A stretch of 64,000 nt of DNA from Oceanicoccus sagamiensis (GTDB taxonomy: Bacteria > Pseudomonadota > Gammaproteobacteria > Pseudomonadales > Dasaniaceae): positions 1,178,001 through 1,242,000 of the forward strand of contig NZ_CP019343.1 of NCBI RefSeq assembly GCF_002117105.1. The letters run 5' to 3'. The translations under genes were made by a program, and so were the position numbers. The notes under the pieces were generated by a model, which made no database searches, had not been told where the DNA came from, and was given only the letters and a program-made list of their open reading frames with translations. Shown here piece after piece: positions 53,742 to 63,938 of this stretch (position 1 is the stretch's first letter; every line of letters starts with the position of its first letter).

Positions 53742-54566
53742 TTAACCCTTAAGGATATCAACCCAGCGCAGCCCTTTTCCACCCAGTGCATAAAAGTTCG
53801 GATTTATTATCGAAGGCTTTTGGTTGTATTGCAGCGGCTTAAAATCAAGACCCAGCAGACACCCCCCCGCGGCTTCCAGTACCGCTTGCCCCGCGGCAGT
53901 ATCCCACTCACAACAAGGGGCAAAGCGAGGATAAATATCAGCCCGCCCCTCAGCCAACCGGCAAAACTTCAGCGCGCTGCCCGCGGTGACTCTTTCAAGC
54001 GCAGGAAAATGCCGGGAGAGTTTCTCCATGCAAGCCTCTAACTCTGCACCGCCATAGCGACGGGAACTTAGCACCCTAATGGATGTGCCCCCCTGGCTCA
54101 CGGCAATATCTTTGCGCCCCTCGTGGTCGATTCGCAAGGCCCTGCCTTCATCAACCAATCCAAGATAAGCGGCCTGCTCCAGAGGGATATACACCATGCC
54201 CAATATCGGCCGGTGGTTTTCAATCAGGGCAATATTAATCGTGAACTCACCGGTGCGTTCAATAAATTCACGGGTGCCATCCAAAGGGTCCAATAGCCAA
54301 TAGCTTGGCCACCGACTGCGCTGGGAAAAATCCGGCAGCGCCTGCTCCTCAGACACTACCGGCCATTGTGGCGCAAGGCGGGCCAGCCCATCGGCCAGAA
54401 TCTGCTGGGATAACTTATCGGCTAGCGTCAACGGCGAGTTGTCTTGCTTCTGCTCGACAGCAACCGGATCAGCTCCATGGTATATCTCTAAAACCGCCTC
54501 ACCTGCCTGCTGGCACAACAACAGCAGCTGCTCTGCTATCCCCTCTAATTCACGACTACTTGGCAT
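53742..54566 (-). CDS. cysQ: 3'(2'),5'-bisphosphate nucleotidase CysQ
   Basis: An inositol-monophosphatase-like enzyme of 274 residues that hydrolyses PAP from sulfate assimilation. Metal-binding residues appear in DNSPLTLAD, SEEQALPD and the loop LLDPLDGTREFIERTGEF; the second signature is CEWDTAAGQAVLEAAGG. The ATG at 54566 is preceded by TTGAGG. It is divergent from yrfG, a neighbour shared with many gammaproteobacteria, marking the return to core genome. Confidence 0.95.
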   Translation of the reverse strand: MPSSRELEGIAEQLLLLCQQAGEAVLEIYHGADPVAVEQKQDNSPLTLADKLSQQILADGLARLAPQWPVVSEEQALPDFSQRSRWPSYWLLDPLDGTREFIERTGEFTINIALIENHRPILGMVYIPLEQAAYLGLVDEGRALRIDHEGRKDIAVSQGGTSIRVLSSRRYGGAELEACMEKLSRHFPALERVTAGSALKFCRLAEGRADIYPRFAPCCEWDTAAGQAVLEAAGGCLLGLDFKPLQYNQKPSIINPNFYALGGKGLRWVDILKG

Positions 54567-54696
54567 TAACCTCAATATCCCGATAATTCACTCTTCACCC
54601 ACTATAACCATAAACAAGCTAAACACACCAAGATTTTACACTTAACAAAACCCGCCACGACCTTCATAATCTGCGGCCGCTATTGAAGGAAGCACC

Positions 54697-55365
54697 ATGA
54701 TCAACTGGCAACACATAGAGACGGTTATGCTCGATATGGACGGGACCTTACTGGACCTGCATTTCGACAACTACTTCTGGCTACATCACCTGCCCCAACG
54801 CTATGCCGATATTCACCAGCACGATGAGGAACAGGCACGGCAGCAACTGGCAGCGCGCTTTGAAAGCCAGAAAGGCACCTTAAATTGGTACTGTCTGGAC
54901 TACTGGTCCGAGCAATTACAAGTTGATATCCCCGCACTGAAACGGGAAATCGACCATATGATCGCCATCCGCCCCCATGTTATGGCCTTTCTGGAGCAAC
55001 TCCAAAATAGCTCTAAACACGTCATGCTGGTCACCAATGCACACCGCAATAGCCTGGATATCAAAATGGAGAAAACCGGGATTATGCCGCTATTTGATGA
55101 ATTGGTGGTTTCCCATGACTTCAACTACCCGAAGGAACAAAAGGAATTTTGGCAGCAGCTACATATCAATCACCCCTATAACCCGGAGACGACCCTGCTG
55201 ATAGATGACACCTTTGCCGTGCTGCACTCAGCCCAGCAATATGGCATTAAGCATTTGCTCACCCTGCTGCAACCAGACAGCAAACTTAGCCAGCGGGAAC
55301 ATACCGAATTTCCAGGCATACTGCATTTTGACGAAATCATGCCTATCCGTGATGGCAGCCTATGA
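54697..55365 (+). CDS. yrfG: HAD-family GMP/IMP nucleotidase YrfG
   Basis: A 222-residue HAD hydrolase that dephosphorylates GMP and IMP in E. coli. The nucleophile motif LDMDGTLLDLHFDN is at residues 12-25; VTNAHRN and LLIDDTFAVL are motifs II/IV. GAAGGAAG lies before the ATG. Its stop overlaps the hslR start (ATGA), in the conserved yrfG-hslR-hslO order. Confidence 0.94.
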   Translation: MINWQHIETVMLDMDGTLLDLHFDNYFWLHHLPQRYADIHQHDEEQARQQLAARFESQKGTLNWYCLDYWSEQLQVDIPALKREIDHMIAIRPHVMAFLEQLQNSSKHVMLVTNAHRNSLDIKMEKTGIMPLFDELVVSHDFNYPKEQKEFWQQLHINHPYNPETTLLIDDTFAVLHSAQQYGIKHLLTLLQPDSKLSQREHTEFPGILHFDEIMPIRDGSL

Positions 55366-55787
55366 CTGATATCAACACCGGACACCCCTTCCCCGCCAGC
55401 AAAGTCCGACTGGACAAATGGCTCTGGGCGGCCCGCTTCTTTAAAACCCGCAGCCTGGCCAAGCAGGCAATTGAAGGCGGCAAAGTGCACTATAACGGAG
55501 CCCGCAGCAAGGTCAGCAAAGACGTTGAAGTGGGAGCCAAACTCACCATCCGCACTGGCTGGGATGAAAAAGAAGTGGAAGTGATCGCCCTGTCTGAGCA
55601 GCGCCGGGGAGCCCCCGAAGCGCAAACGCTGTATCAGGAAACGCAGGCCAGCGCGACACGCCGGGCAGCCGAGGCCGACCAACGCAAAGCCTTTAAAGGC
55701 CTTGGCCTGACCAGCCACGAGCGCCCCAATAAGAAACAGCGCCGCCAAATCCACCGCTTTAAGCAAATTCAGAAAGAAGAGCCTTAA
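55362..55787 (+). CDS. hslR: Heat shock protein 15 (HslR)
   Basis: A 141-residue S4-domain RNA-binding protein that rescues stalled 50S subunits. The S4 domain RLDKWLWAARFFKTRSLAKQ is near the N terminus and a basic tail ends in RRQIHRFKQIQKEEP. It overlaps yrfG by four bases. hslO follows after 80 bp. Confidence 0.95.
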   Translation: MTDINTGHPFPASKVRLDKWLWAARFFKTRSLAKQAIEGGKVHYNGARSKVSKDVEVGAKLTIRTGWDEKEVEVIALSEQRRGAPEAQTLYQETQASATRRAAEADQRKAFKGLGLTSHERPNKKQRRQIHRFKQIQKEEP

Positions 55788-55867
55788 GCGTTTTATTAAC
55801 CAAGCAATAAGCGGTTTTATCAAAAGCCGCTCGTGTATCCCCCCAGCACCCTCTATAATCCCCGCCC

Positions 55868-56722
55868 ATGACTGATCAACTGCAACGCTTTATCTTCGAC
55901 CAGACCGATATCCGCGGCGAAATTACCCGCCTGGATACAAGCTACCAAGAGACTATTAGCAACCACCACTATCCAGAAGTGGTTGCTCACTTACTTGGAG
56001 AGTTCCTGGCGGCAGCTACCTTACTAAGTGCCACGCTCAAATTCGAAGGCACCATTACCCTGCAGGCCCGCAGCGAAGGAGAAATCCCACTGATTATGGC
56101 GGAGGCCAGCTCCGACCATAAACTACGGGGCATTGCCCGCGAGGCGGATAATGCCGTCAGTGAAGATTTCACCAAACTGCTGACCAATGGCCAACTGATT
56201 ATCACCGTTGACCCCAAACAGGGGCAGCGCTATCAAGGCATTGTCGCCCTCGAAGGCAACAACTTATCCGAATGCCTGGAAGCCTATTTTCTGCAAAGCG
56301 AGCAACTCTCCACCCGTGTTTGGCTGGCCAGCGACCAACAACAGGCCGTAGGGATGATGTTGCAGGAGTTGCCGCCCAGCGAGCAGGTCAGCGCCGAGCA
56401 ACGGCAGCAAGACTGGCAACATATCAGCAAACTGGCAGAAACCCTGACCGCCCCTGAGCTATTATCCCTGCCCTTTGATGAGCTACTTTACCGGCTCTAC
56501 CATCAGGAGCAGGTGCGGATGTTTGAACCCGATGCACTGGCTTTTCAGTGCAGCTGCTCAGAGACCCGCACCCTCAATGCCCTGCGCACGCTGGGACGGG
56601 AGGAGCTGGACAGCATTATTGAGGAAGCCGGCGCCATTGAGGTCAACTGCGAGTTCTGCCACCAGCACTACAGCTTTGATGGCACTGCCATTGCACAGTT
56701 ATTCGAACCTACCCTGCACTAA
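55868..56722 (+). CDS. hslO: Redox-regulated chaperone Hsp33
   Basis: A 284-residue holdase activated by oxidation. The zinc-binding cysteines are CSC (about residues 229-231) and CEFC (about 262-265), within QCSCSETRTLNAL and VNCEFCHQHYSF. The N-terminal domain starts DQLQRFIFDQTDIRGEI. The gene is followed by a 393-bp spacer before pckA, the same neighbour as in E. coli. Confidence 0.96.
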   Translation: MTDQLQRFIFDQTDIRGEITRLDTSYQETISNHHYPEVVAHLLGEFLAAATLLSATLKFEGTITLQARSEGEIPLIMAEASSDHKLRGIAREADNAVSEDFTKLLTNGQLIITVDPKQGQRYQGIVALEGNNLSECLEAYFLQSEQLSTRVWLASDQQQAVGMMLQELPPSEQVSAEQRQQDWQHISKLAETLTAPELLSLPFDELLYRLYHQEQVRMFEPDALAFQCSCSETRTLNALRTLGREELDSIIEEAGAIEVNCEFCHQHYSFDGTAIAQLFEPTLH

Positions 56723-56777
56723 AGCCTAGCCACAGCCCCGGCGCGGTATTATTCACTAATTCGGCGCAGGGCTTTCT

Positions 56778-56792
56778 TGTAGTTTTACTACC
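56778..56792. promoter_or_regulatory. HexR-like operator 1 upstream of pckA
   Basis: TGTAGTTTTACTACC contains the perfect inverted repeat GTAGT-TTT-ACTAC. It matches the HexR pattern TGTARTWWWAYTACA except for the last base. HexR controls central carbon genes in gammaproteobacteria; assignment here is by pattern only. Confidence 0.5.
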
Positions 56793-56895
56793 CGAAACAG
56801 CGGCTGGAATTATCGGGTTTTTTAGCCAAAGTGACGCCCACACCCGCAAGCCCACTCCCGCCCCTGATTTAGCAGGCTTCTATCCAGCCCTCATC

Positions 56896-56910
56896 TGTAG
56901 TTTTATTACG
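56896..56910. promoter_or_regulatory. HexR-like operator 2 upstream of pckA
   Basis: TGTAGTTTTATTACG, 118 bp after the first site and in the same orientation, differs from it at two bases. The pair suggests cooperative control of pckA. Confidence 0.5.
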
Positions 56911-57115
56911 CAAAAAGACCCATAAAAACCCACCCTCAGGGTTAGCGTCCCCCTGTATTTTTTGCCATAATGGCGCCCCCCAAAAGAGCGGGTACCGGTA
57001 GACAACTGTCTTACGCTGCTTTCAGCGTTAAAGGGCAGACCATTTACCGTATAAAAACAGACTGAGAATAATCCAGCTCGGGCACCAGGCCACTAGACAG
57101 GAAAAGAGAACTAGC

Positions 57116-58654
57116 ATGACCACACACACAAATTTATCCGCCTCCGAATTAATCGAGCAGGCGCTGATCCGCGGCGAAGGTCAATTGACTGATACCGGCG
57201 CACTTTATATCACCACTGGCAAACGTACCGGCCGCTCTCCAGCAGACCGCTTTGTTGTGCAAGAGCCATCCACAGCCGATGCTATCGATTGGGGTTCAGT
57301 AAACCGTCCTTTCGATGCCGACAAATTTGATGCACTGTGGAATCGGGTTGAAGACTACCTGTCACAGAAAGACCGCTTTGTTTCTACCCTGCATGTAGGC
57401 GCTCATGATGAGCACTATATCCCTGTTGTGGTTAACACCGAAACGGCATGGCAAGGCCTGTTTGGCTACAACATGTTTGTTCGCCCTGAAAAGTACAACG
57501 CCAAGTCAAAAGAAGAATGGACCATTCTTAACGTTGCCAGCTTTGAGTGTGATCCAGAGCGCGACGGCACCAACTCTGACGGTGTTGTATTAGTTAACTT
57601 TGCCCAGCGCAAAGTACTACTGGCTGGCATGCGCTACGCCGGTGAAATGAAAAAGGCGATGTTCTCGGTACAGAACTTCCTGTTACCCGAAAAAGACGTT
57701 ATGCCGATGCACTGTTCAGCCAACGTTGATGAAGAAGGTAACACCACCTTGTTCTTCGGTTTGTCTGGCACCGGTAAAACCACACTATCGGCCGACCCGG
57801 CCTGCTACCTGATTGGTGATGATGAGCACGGCTGGTCCAAAGGCGCCGTATTTAATATTGAAGGCGGTTGCTACGCAAAAACCATCAACCTTAGCCAGAA
57901 AAACGAACCCATTATTTGGGATGCAATTCGCTTTGGCGCCATTGTTGAAAATGTTGTACTGGATGAAAACCGCACCGCAGATTACGACGACGTTAGCCTG
58001 AGTGAAAACGGTCGCTGCTCTTATCCTTTAGAGCATGTTGAAAAACGCGTTATCGAAAATGCCGCTGGCGAACCTAAAACCGTTATATTCTTAACCTGTG
58101 ATGTTTCTGGTGTTTTACCACCCGTCTCTATCCTGTCAAAAGAAGCCGCTGCGTTCCACTTCCTGTCTGGCTATACCGCACGAGTTGGCTCAACAGAGAT
58201 TGGCGCTGAAGCCGGTATCCACCCAACCTTCTCAACCTGTTTTGGCGCGCCCTTTATGCCTCGCCCTGCCGGTGACTACGCTGAGTTGTTAATGAAGCGT
58301 ATTGAAGATTTTGATTCACAGGTTTACCTGATCAACACCGGCTGGACCGGCGGTTCAGGTGGTGAAGGCGGCAGCGGTTCACGCTTCCCTATCCCTGTCA
58401 CTCGCGCGGTAGTGACTGCAGCCCAGAACGGCTCTCTATTAAATGTTGAAACTGAGCACCTGGATGCACTGAATCTGAATATTCCTGTTTCAATCCCCGG
58501 TGTTGACGAAAAATATATCAACCCACGTAAAGCCTGGGGCAATGAAGCTGGCTATGATGAGCAAGCCACTAAACTGGCTAACTTGTTTCAGGACAATATC
58601 AAGAAATTTGATGTGTCTGAAGATATTGTTAAGGCTGGCCCTAAGGCCTCATAA
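57116..58654 (+). CDS. pckA: Phosphoenolpyruvate carboxykinase (ATP)
   Basis: Converts oxaloacetate and ATP to PEP, the first step of gluconeogenesis. The 512-residue protein has the kinase P-loop [14 protein letters not shown] (from residue 215), [28 protein letters not shown] and [18 protein letters not shown]; all active-site motifs are intact. It is somewhat shorter than the 540-residue E. coli enzyme. A strong terminator follows. Confidence 0.97.
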   Translation: MTTHTNLSASELIEQALIRGEGQLTDTGALYITTGKRTGRSPADRFVVQEPSTADAIDWGSVNRPFDADKFDALWNRVEDYLSQKDRFVSTLHVGAHDEHYIPVVVNTETAWQGLFGYNMFVRPEKYNAKSKEEWTILNVASFECDPERDGTNSDGVVLVNFAQRKVLLAGMRYAGEMKKAMFSVQNFLLPEKDVMPMHCSANVDEEGNTTLFFGLSGTGKTTLSADPACYLIGDDEHGWSKGAVFNIEGGCYAKTINLSQKNEPIIWDAIRFGAIVENVVLDENRTADYDDVSLSENGRCSYPLEHVEKRVIENAAGEPKTVIFLTCDVSGVLPPVSILSKEAAAFHFLSGYTARVGSTEIGAEAGIHPTFSTCFGAPFMPRPAGDYAELLMKRIEDFDSQVYLINTGWTGGSGGEGGSGSRFPIPVTRAVVTAAQNGSLLNVETEHLDALNLNIPVSIPGVDEKYINPRKAWGNEAGYDEQATKLANLFQDNIKKFDVSEDIVKAGPKAS

Positions 58655-58673
58655 GCAAAGCCTGTTAACAAAC

Positions 58674-58706
58674 AAAGGGACGACTTTAAAGGTCGTCCCT
58701 TTTTTA
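58674..58706 (+). terminator. Terminator of pckA
   Basis: AAAGGGACGAC pairs with GTCGTCCCTTT across a 7-base loop and is followed by a T-run. Confidence 0.92.
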
Positions 58707-58909
58707 TTGCCTACTTTTTGTTGTCAAAAATGTTAAATAGCTGGTCGACCATGGTTAATCGTATTCAGCCGATAATGTAAAAACATGTAAAACCATATTT
58801 AAAAAACGTGATTAAAGTCTATAATCTCTATGACACAGCAAAAAGCTAGAACAAAGGACTGAGCCAACTCGTTAGAAACTTCCCTGTTATTAATTAAGAG
58901 CATTTTTCT

Positions 58910-60118
58910 TTGGCAAGTGATAGCACAGCAATACGTATCAACTGTGAACGACTTACCATAGGCATGAAAGTCGTGGAACTTGATCGCCCATGGGTTGACT
59001 CACCGTTTACCGTTCACGGCTTTCGTATTACTACCGACCATGAAATCCAGAAACTGCAGGCAAGCTGTGACTATGTTTATGTGGCAGCCAAGGTTAAACG
59101 TGCCGACGAGAATACCGGCAGGCCGGCCAAGCGCAAGGACTATACCAATACCCAATCCTTCCAACAGGCACTACCACAAGCCAAGAGCGCCCATCGTCAG
59201 GCAAAAAGTGTCGTCAAAGGCTTTTTTAAAAACCTGAGCCTGGGTCAGGGCTTTGAAACATCCGTCGCCAAAAAAGCCGTCAAGCAGTGTGTAGATAGCG
59301 TGATTGCCAATCAGGAAGCCATGCTCTGGCTGGGCCTGCTAAAAGATGTGGATGAATATACCGCCCGTCACAGTTTAAATGTTGGCCTGCTCTCTATTAT
59401 TCTCGGCCGCGCCGAGGGGCTGTCACCCGCCGAACTGGAAACCGTTGGCCTGTGTGGCATGATGCACGATATGGGCAAGTCGAAAATTCCTTTAGAGATC
59501 CTTAATAAAGAAGGGGCTTTTTCTGACGAAGAATTCGATATTATGAAAACCCATACCACTCTGGGTTATGAGATTCTCAGTGAGAAATCCGATATCGTGG
59601 ACGAAGTGGCCAATGTCGCCCACAGCCATCATGAGCGCCTCAATGGCAGAGGCTATCCCAGAGCGCTACCGGCAGAAAAAATCAGCTACTTCAGCCGTAT
59701 AGTTGCTATCGCCGATGCCTATGATGCGATTACCAGCCAGCGCGTCTATAGCCCCGCCAAAACTTCTCTGGAAGGTTTGCGTATTTTAATCGGCGCCAAG
59801 GGCAGCCATTTTGATCCCGAGCTGGTAGACCGCTTTGTCGAGTGTATTGGTATTTACCCTGCGGGCAGTGTGGCAGAACTCAGCACCGGAGAAATTGCAC
59901 TGGTTTTACCCTCCCCCCTTGAACAGCGCAACACTCCCAACGTCTTAATCGTCAGAGATAAAGACAAGCAACCCTGTCCGGAGCGCACCATCAATCTTGA
60001 TGAAGATATTCAAGATAGCAACGGCCAGCGTATAAAAATCAAACACCTGATTTCTGATGACGCCTTTGGTATTGACCTTGCCAAGTATCACGAGCAAGGC
60101 GCCACACTGGCTGGTTAA
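58910..60118 (+). CDS. HD-GYP phosphodiesterase with DUF3391
   Basis: A 402-residue protein, probably hydrolysing c-di-GMP. It starts at a TTG (58910); the DUF3391 domain begins within ten residues (IRINCERLTIGMKVVELDRP), so a later ATG would cut into it. The HD-GYP domain shows H154 in TARHSLN, H186-D187 in MMHDMGK, HH at 240-241 in SHHERLNGRGYP, with the GYP intact (248-250). There is no membrane segment. It could lower the c-di-GMP that the MshE ATPase needs, but a link is only inferred. Confidence 0.9.
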   Translation: MASDSTAIRINCERLTIGMKVVELDRPWVDSPFTVHGFRITTDHEIQKLQASCDYVYVAAKVKRADENTGRPAKRKDYTNTQSFQQALPQAKSAHRQAKSVVKGFFKNLSLGQGFETSVAKKAVKQCVDSVIANQEAMLWLGLLKDVDEYTARHSLNVGLLSIILGRAEGLSPAELETVGLCGMMHDMGKSKIPLEILNKEGAFSDEEFDIMKTHTTLGYEILSEKSDIVDEVANVAHSHHERLNGRGYPRALPAEKISYFSRIVAIADAYDAITSQRVYSPAKTSLEGLRILIGAKGSHFDPELVDRFVECIGIYPAGSVAELSTGEIALVLPSPLEQRNTPNVLIVRDKDKQPCPERTINLDEDIQDSNGQRIKIKHLISDDAFGIDLAKYHEQGATLAG

Positions 60119-60245
60119 TCATTGCACGATCCCACCCTAAAACCTGACGCCCTAGCAAAAAAAAAATACCTCCACAAGCTGCCAACTTGCGAAAGCTTTT
60201 TGCATAATAGCGATCCTGAAAAAAAGCGGTAGACGTATCTTCCTT

Positions 60246-62624
60246 ATGAGCAGTACAACACAGCAAACCTCCCCCAGCACTTTAGTCAAAATTACCCGTT
60301 TAATCGCCGATGAACTTAAGGTACAACCCAAACAGGTGGATGCCGCCGTCGCCTTATTAGATGAAGGGGCAACGGTTCCGTTTATCTCCCGTTACCGTAA
60401 AGAAGTGACTGGCGGCCTGGATGATGCCGAAATGAGGCAGCTGGAAAACCGCCTGCACTATCTACGGGAACTGGAAGACCGGCGCGTAGCGATTTTAAAA
60501 AGTATTACTGAGCAGGACAAACTGACCCCGGAACTTGAACAGGATATTCTGGCAGCCGATACTAAAAACCGACTGGAAGATTTATACCTGCCCTATAAGC
60601 AAAAACGCAGAACCAAAGGCCAGATTGCCATTGAAGCTGGCTTGGAGCCACTGGCTGACGCGCTCTACCAGGACCCTAATTTAGAGCCAGAACAACAGGC
60701 CGCCCATTATATCGATGCTGACAAGGGCATTGCCGATAACAAAGCGGCCCTTGATGGTGCCAAATATATTTTGATGGAGCGCTTTAGCGAAAATGCGGAC
60801 CTGTTAGCCAAATTACGTAACTTCCTGTGGCAAGAGGGGCAACTCTCCTCACGGATGGTCGAGGGCAAAGAGCAGGAAGGGGCTAAATTTAGCGACTACT
60901 TTGAGCACGACGAAGCCATTAATAAAACCCCTTCTCACCGCGCTCTGGCCATGTTCCGCGGCCGCAATGAAAGTATTTTAAATCTATCAATCGTGGTTGG
61001 AGACCCCGACGACAAAACAGCCACTCACCCCGGTGAGATAATGATTGCCGAACACTGGGATATAAAAGACCAACAACGCGCCGCCGATCGCTGGTTAAAA
61101 GAAGTGGTGCGCTGGACCTGGCGGATCAAATTGTATACCCATCTGGAAACTGACTTGATGGGGCAGCTGCGAGAAGCGGCGGAACAGGAAGCCATCAGTG
61201 TTTTTGCTGGCAACCTAAAAGACTTATTATTGGCAGCCCCCGCTGGCCCCAAAGCCACTATAGGCCTTGACCCGGGTTTGCGCACGGGCTGTAAAGTGGC
61301 CGTGGTTGACGGCAACGGCAAAGTACTGGACCACTGTGCTATTTACCCAACTCCGCCACAAAATAAAATTGCCGAAGCAGCAGCCACCCTGATCCGATTA
61401 GCCAAAGAACATCAGGTAGAACTGATTGCTATTGGCAACGGTACCGCCAGCCGCGAGACAGACCGTTTTGTCGGCGATATTATTTCGGCGCACCCGGAAT
61501 TAAAACTTAAAAAAGTGATGGTTAATGAAGCGGGCGCCTCGATTTATTCAGCGTCGGAATATGCCTCAAAAGAATATCCGGATTTAGACGTTACTATCCG
61601 CGGTGCTATTTCTATTGCCCACCGCTTACAGGACCCCTTAGCCGAGTTAGTCAAAATAGAACCCAAATCTATCGGAGTTGGTCAGTATCAACACGATGTT
61701 AGCCAAACACAATTGGCACGCTCACTGGATGCCGTGGTCGAAGACTGTGTTAATAGTGTGGGGGTTGATGTGAATACCGCATCCAGTGCCCTGTTAAGCC
61801 GAGTCTCCGGTTTGAATCAAACCATTGCCCACAATATTGTTGAGCTAAGGGACCAGCAAGGCTCCTTTAAAAACCGCGAAGCCCTAAAATCTGTTAAACG
61901 GTTTGGCGATAAAACCTTTGAACAGGCGGCTGGTTTTTTACGCGTTATGGACGGCGACAATCCGCTGGATGCCTCGGCTGTGCACCCGGAAAGTTACTCC
62001 GTAGTGGAAAAAGTTGTCAGCCTTAATGACCGCAGTATTGCCAGCACCATTGGCGACAGCCGTTTTTTAAAAGCCTTAAACCCCGCCGACTTTACGGACG
62101 AACAATTTGGCCTCCCCACCGTTACCGATATTTTAGGCGAACTGGATAAACCGGGCCGCGACCCGCGCCCGGAATTTAAAACCGCAGAATTTAAAGACGG
62201 TGTGGAAAAACTCTCTGACCTGATCCCTGATATGATTCTGGAAGGCACAGTGACCAATGTGACTAACTTCGGAGCCTTTGTGGATATTGGTGTACATCAA
62301 GATGGGCTGGTGCATATCTCAGCCTTATCCGACACCTTTGTAAAAGACCCGAGAACCGTGGTTAAGGCCGGCGATATCGTCAAAGTTAAAGTGCTGGAAG
62401 TCGATATTCCCCGCAAGCGTATCGCCCTAACCCGACGCCTGACCGATAAAGCCGAACCCCAGCAAAAAGCCGACAGGGATAATCGCTCCCGCGGCAAAGC
62501 CAATAAAGCGCAGCACAATAATCAGCACAACACCCAGCGCAAAGATAAAAGTGGCAGCGGCAAGCAACAAGGTACCTTTGCCCAACTGTTTGCCGATGCG
62601 GGTAAAATAAAAACCAAAAGCTAA
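60246..62624 (+). CDS. tex: Transcription accessory protein Tex
   Basis: A 792-residue nucleic-acid-binding protein involved in transcription and stress survival. In order: the Tex N-terminal region with [16 protein letters not shown], a YqgF-like nuclease fold with [17 protein letters not shown] (about residues 335-480), a helix-hairpin-helix part with [20 protein letters not shown], and an S1 domain (about 655-725) with [20 protein letters not shown] Lys/Gln-rich tail follows. Its stop overlaps the intended end of the convergent methyltransferase. Confidence 0.95.
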   Translation: MSSTTQQTSPSTLVKITRLIADELKVQPKQVDAAVALLDEGATVPFISRYRKEVTGGLDDAEMRQLENRLHYLRELEDRRVAILKSITEQDKLTPELEQDILAADTKNRLEDLYLPYKQKRRTKGQIAIEAGLEPLADALYQDPNLEPEQQAAHYIDADKGIADNKAALDGAKYILMERFSENADLLAKLRNFLWQEGQLSSRMVEGKEQEGAKFSDYFEHDEAINKTPSHRALAMFRGRNESILNLSIVVGDPDDKTATHPGEIMIAEHWDIKDQQRAADRWLKEVVRWTWRIKLYTHLETDLMGQLREAAEQEAISVFAGNLKDLLLAAPAGPKATIGLDPGLRTGCKVAVVDGNGKVLDHCAIYPTPPQNKIAEAAATLIRLAKEHQVELIAIGNGTASRETDRFVGDIISAHPELKLKKVMVNEAGASIYSASEYASKEYPDLDVTIRGAISIAHRLQDPLAELVKIEPKSIGVGQYQHDVSQTQLARSLDAVVEDCVNSVGVDVNTASSALLSRVSGLNQTIAHNIVELRDQQGSFKNREALKSVKRFGDKTFEQAAGFLRVMDGDNPLDASAVHPESYSVVEKVVSLNDRSIASTIGDSRFLKALNPADFTDEQFGLPTVTDILGELDKPGRDPRPEFKTAEFKDGVEKLSDLIPDMILEGTVTNVTNFGAFVDIGVHQDGLVHISALSDTFVKDPRTVVKAGDIVKVKVLEVDIPRKRIALTRRLTDKAEPQQKADRDNRSRGKANKAQHNNQHNTQRKDKSGSGKQQGTFAQLFADAGKIKTKS

Positions 62625-63270
62625 GCCTTGGTAAAAATAATCACATCCTGCCCAATATATTCTAATTGAGCCCCCACTGCCCGGCCAACCACTCAAAGGT
62701 TGGCTGGGAGAAAAAACCAATATGGGTAGGGTCATTTTTATAATGCCATTGAGCAAAGGCCTGCTGATCAATCACCATTTTTGTCATCAACGCTAAAATA
62801 CCACCATGCTCCAACAGCGACCATAACTGCGACAAGACCTCACCGGGCGCAAACAAATGCTCGACCACCTCGGTGGCCGTAATAAAATCATAGCGGCGAT
62901 CAAGCACTGTTTTATCCTGGTAATAAAAAATATCATAGACCGACACACTATACCCCTGTTCAGCCATCATGACGGATAAGGCCGGACCCGGACCACAACC
63001 AAAATCCAGACCATGGGCAGCCGGTTTAATACGCGCTTGCACTGGCAGTTGTACGCGGGATAAAAACTGCCTATAGCCAGCATCATCCACATCATTGTTA
63101 TGCAGGTCATACTCGGCCTTCTCATCCTGAGCATTCAGGCGCTGAGCGGGATCAACAAATACCAGGTGGCAGTGTCCACATTGATAAAAATCCCGGCTTA
63201 GCTTTTTTGACCGCTGTTGGTAATACAGCTCTGTGCTATCACCAGAACATAATGGACATAGTAAGTTCAC
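62621..63270 (-). pseudogene. Class I SAM methyltransferase, frameshifted near its C terminus
   Basis: Begins at a GTG (63270) with AAGAGAG upstream. VNLLCPLC and FYQCGHC form an N-terminal zinc-ribbon-like four-cysteine site, followed by the SAM motif LDFGCGPGPALSV and EVVEHLFAPGEVL, the usual C-methyltransferase layout. The frame stops at 62662 after WLAGQWGLN. Adding one G to the run of five (62671-62675) gives [16 protein letters not shown] and a stop at 62621, overlapping the tex stop by four bases. This is either a real mutation or a homopolymer sequencing error. The truncated product would lose about 14 residues. Confidence 0.8.
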
Positions 63271-63425
63271 GTCTTCTCTCTTGTTATCAGCTAGCCATAA
63301 ATAATACCCTTGCAAAGACTAGGGAGACAATAATAAAAGCTTATCTCTGTGTCTTTGCTATCGATTCTGCTAAGATCTGCCGTCTGAATTTTACCACTCC
63401 ATCCTCACTCTTTAGGAGAATAACA

Positions 63426-63902
63426 ATGACTGTACAAGTAGGCGACAAGCTTCCAGCAGGCAGCTTAAAAGTAATGGGCGCAGAAGGCCCTCAAGAAGTA
63501 ACTACCAGCGAATTATTCGATGGCAAAAAAGTCGTTATGTTTGCGGTGCCAGGTGCTTTCACCCCAGGCTGCTCAATGACTCACCTGCCAGGCTTTGTGG
63601 TTAACGCCGACAAAATCAAAGCCAATGGTGTTGATAGCATTATTTGCCTGTCAGTTAACGATGCCTTTGTTATGGGCGCCTGGGGCAAAGCCCAGAATGC
63701 TGAAGAATTAATTATGGCTGCCGACGGCAGTGGCGACTATACCAAGGCATTAGGCCTGGAATTAGATGCCAGCGCTTTTGGTATGGGCCAGCGCAGCCAG
63801 CGTTATGCCATGATTGTTGATAATGGTGAAATCACCTATTTAGGGGTTGATGCCAAGGCGATCGAAGCCAGTGCAGCGGATGCTGTTTTAGCGGCTCTTT
63901 AA
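63426..63902 (+). CDS. Peroxiredoxin (Prx5-type)
   Basis: A 158-residue thiol peroxidase of the Prx5 subfamily. The peroxidatic cysteine is C49 in PGAFTPGCSMTHLPGF; GQRSQRYAMIVDNGEI is typical of the C-terminal half. AGGAGA sits eight bases before the ATG at 63426; the frame is open further upstream but overlaps the divergent methyltransferase promoter. It probably uses glutathione/glutaredoxin or thioredoxin as reductant. Confidence 0.94.
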   Translation: MTVQVGDKLPAGSLKVMGAEGPQEVTTSELFDGKKVVMFAVPGAFTPGCSMTHLPGFVVNADKIKANGVDSIICLSVNDAFVMGAWGKAQNAEELIMAADGSGDYTKALGLELDASAFGMGQRSQRYAMIVDNGEITYLGVDAKAIEASAADAVLAAL

Positions 63903-63910
63903 ACAATGAT

Positions 63911-63938
63911 CAGCGGGGAGGTCTTTACTTCCCTGCTG
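63911..63938 (+). terminator. Possible terminator after the peroxiredoxin gene
   Basis: AGCGGGGA pairs with TCCCTGCT (one G-T) with a loop of about ten bases, starting about nine bases past the stop. There is no T-run, so it is only a candidate. Confidence 0.4.

Larger units (their letters stand above)
56723..57115. other. Long leader/promoter region of pckA
   Basis: 393 bp with two HexR-like palindromes, a possible -10 (CATAAT near 56967) about 18 bases after TTAGCG, and a small stem ACGCTG/CAGCGT (57013-57028). No gene was seen. Confidence 0.5.
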
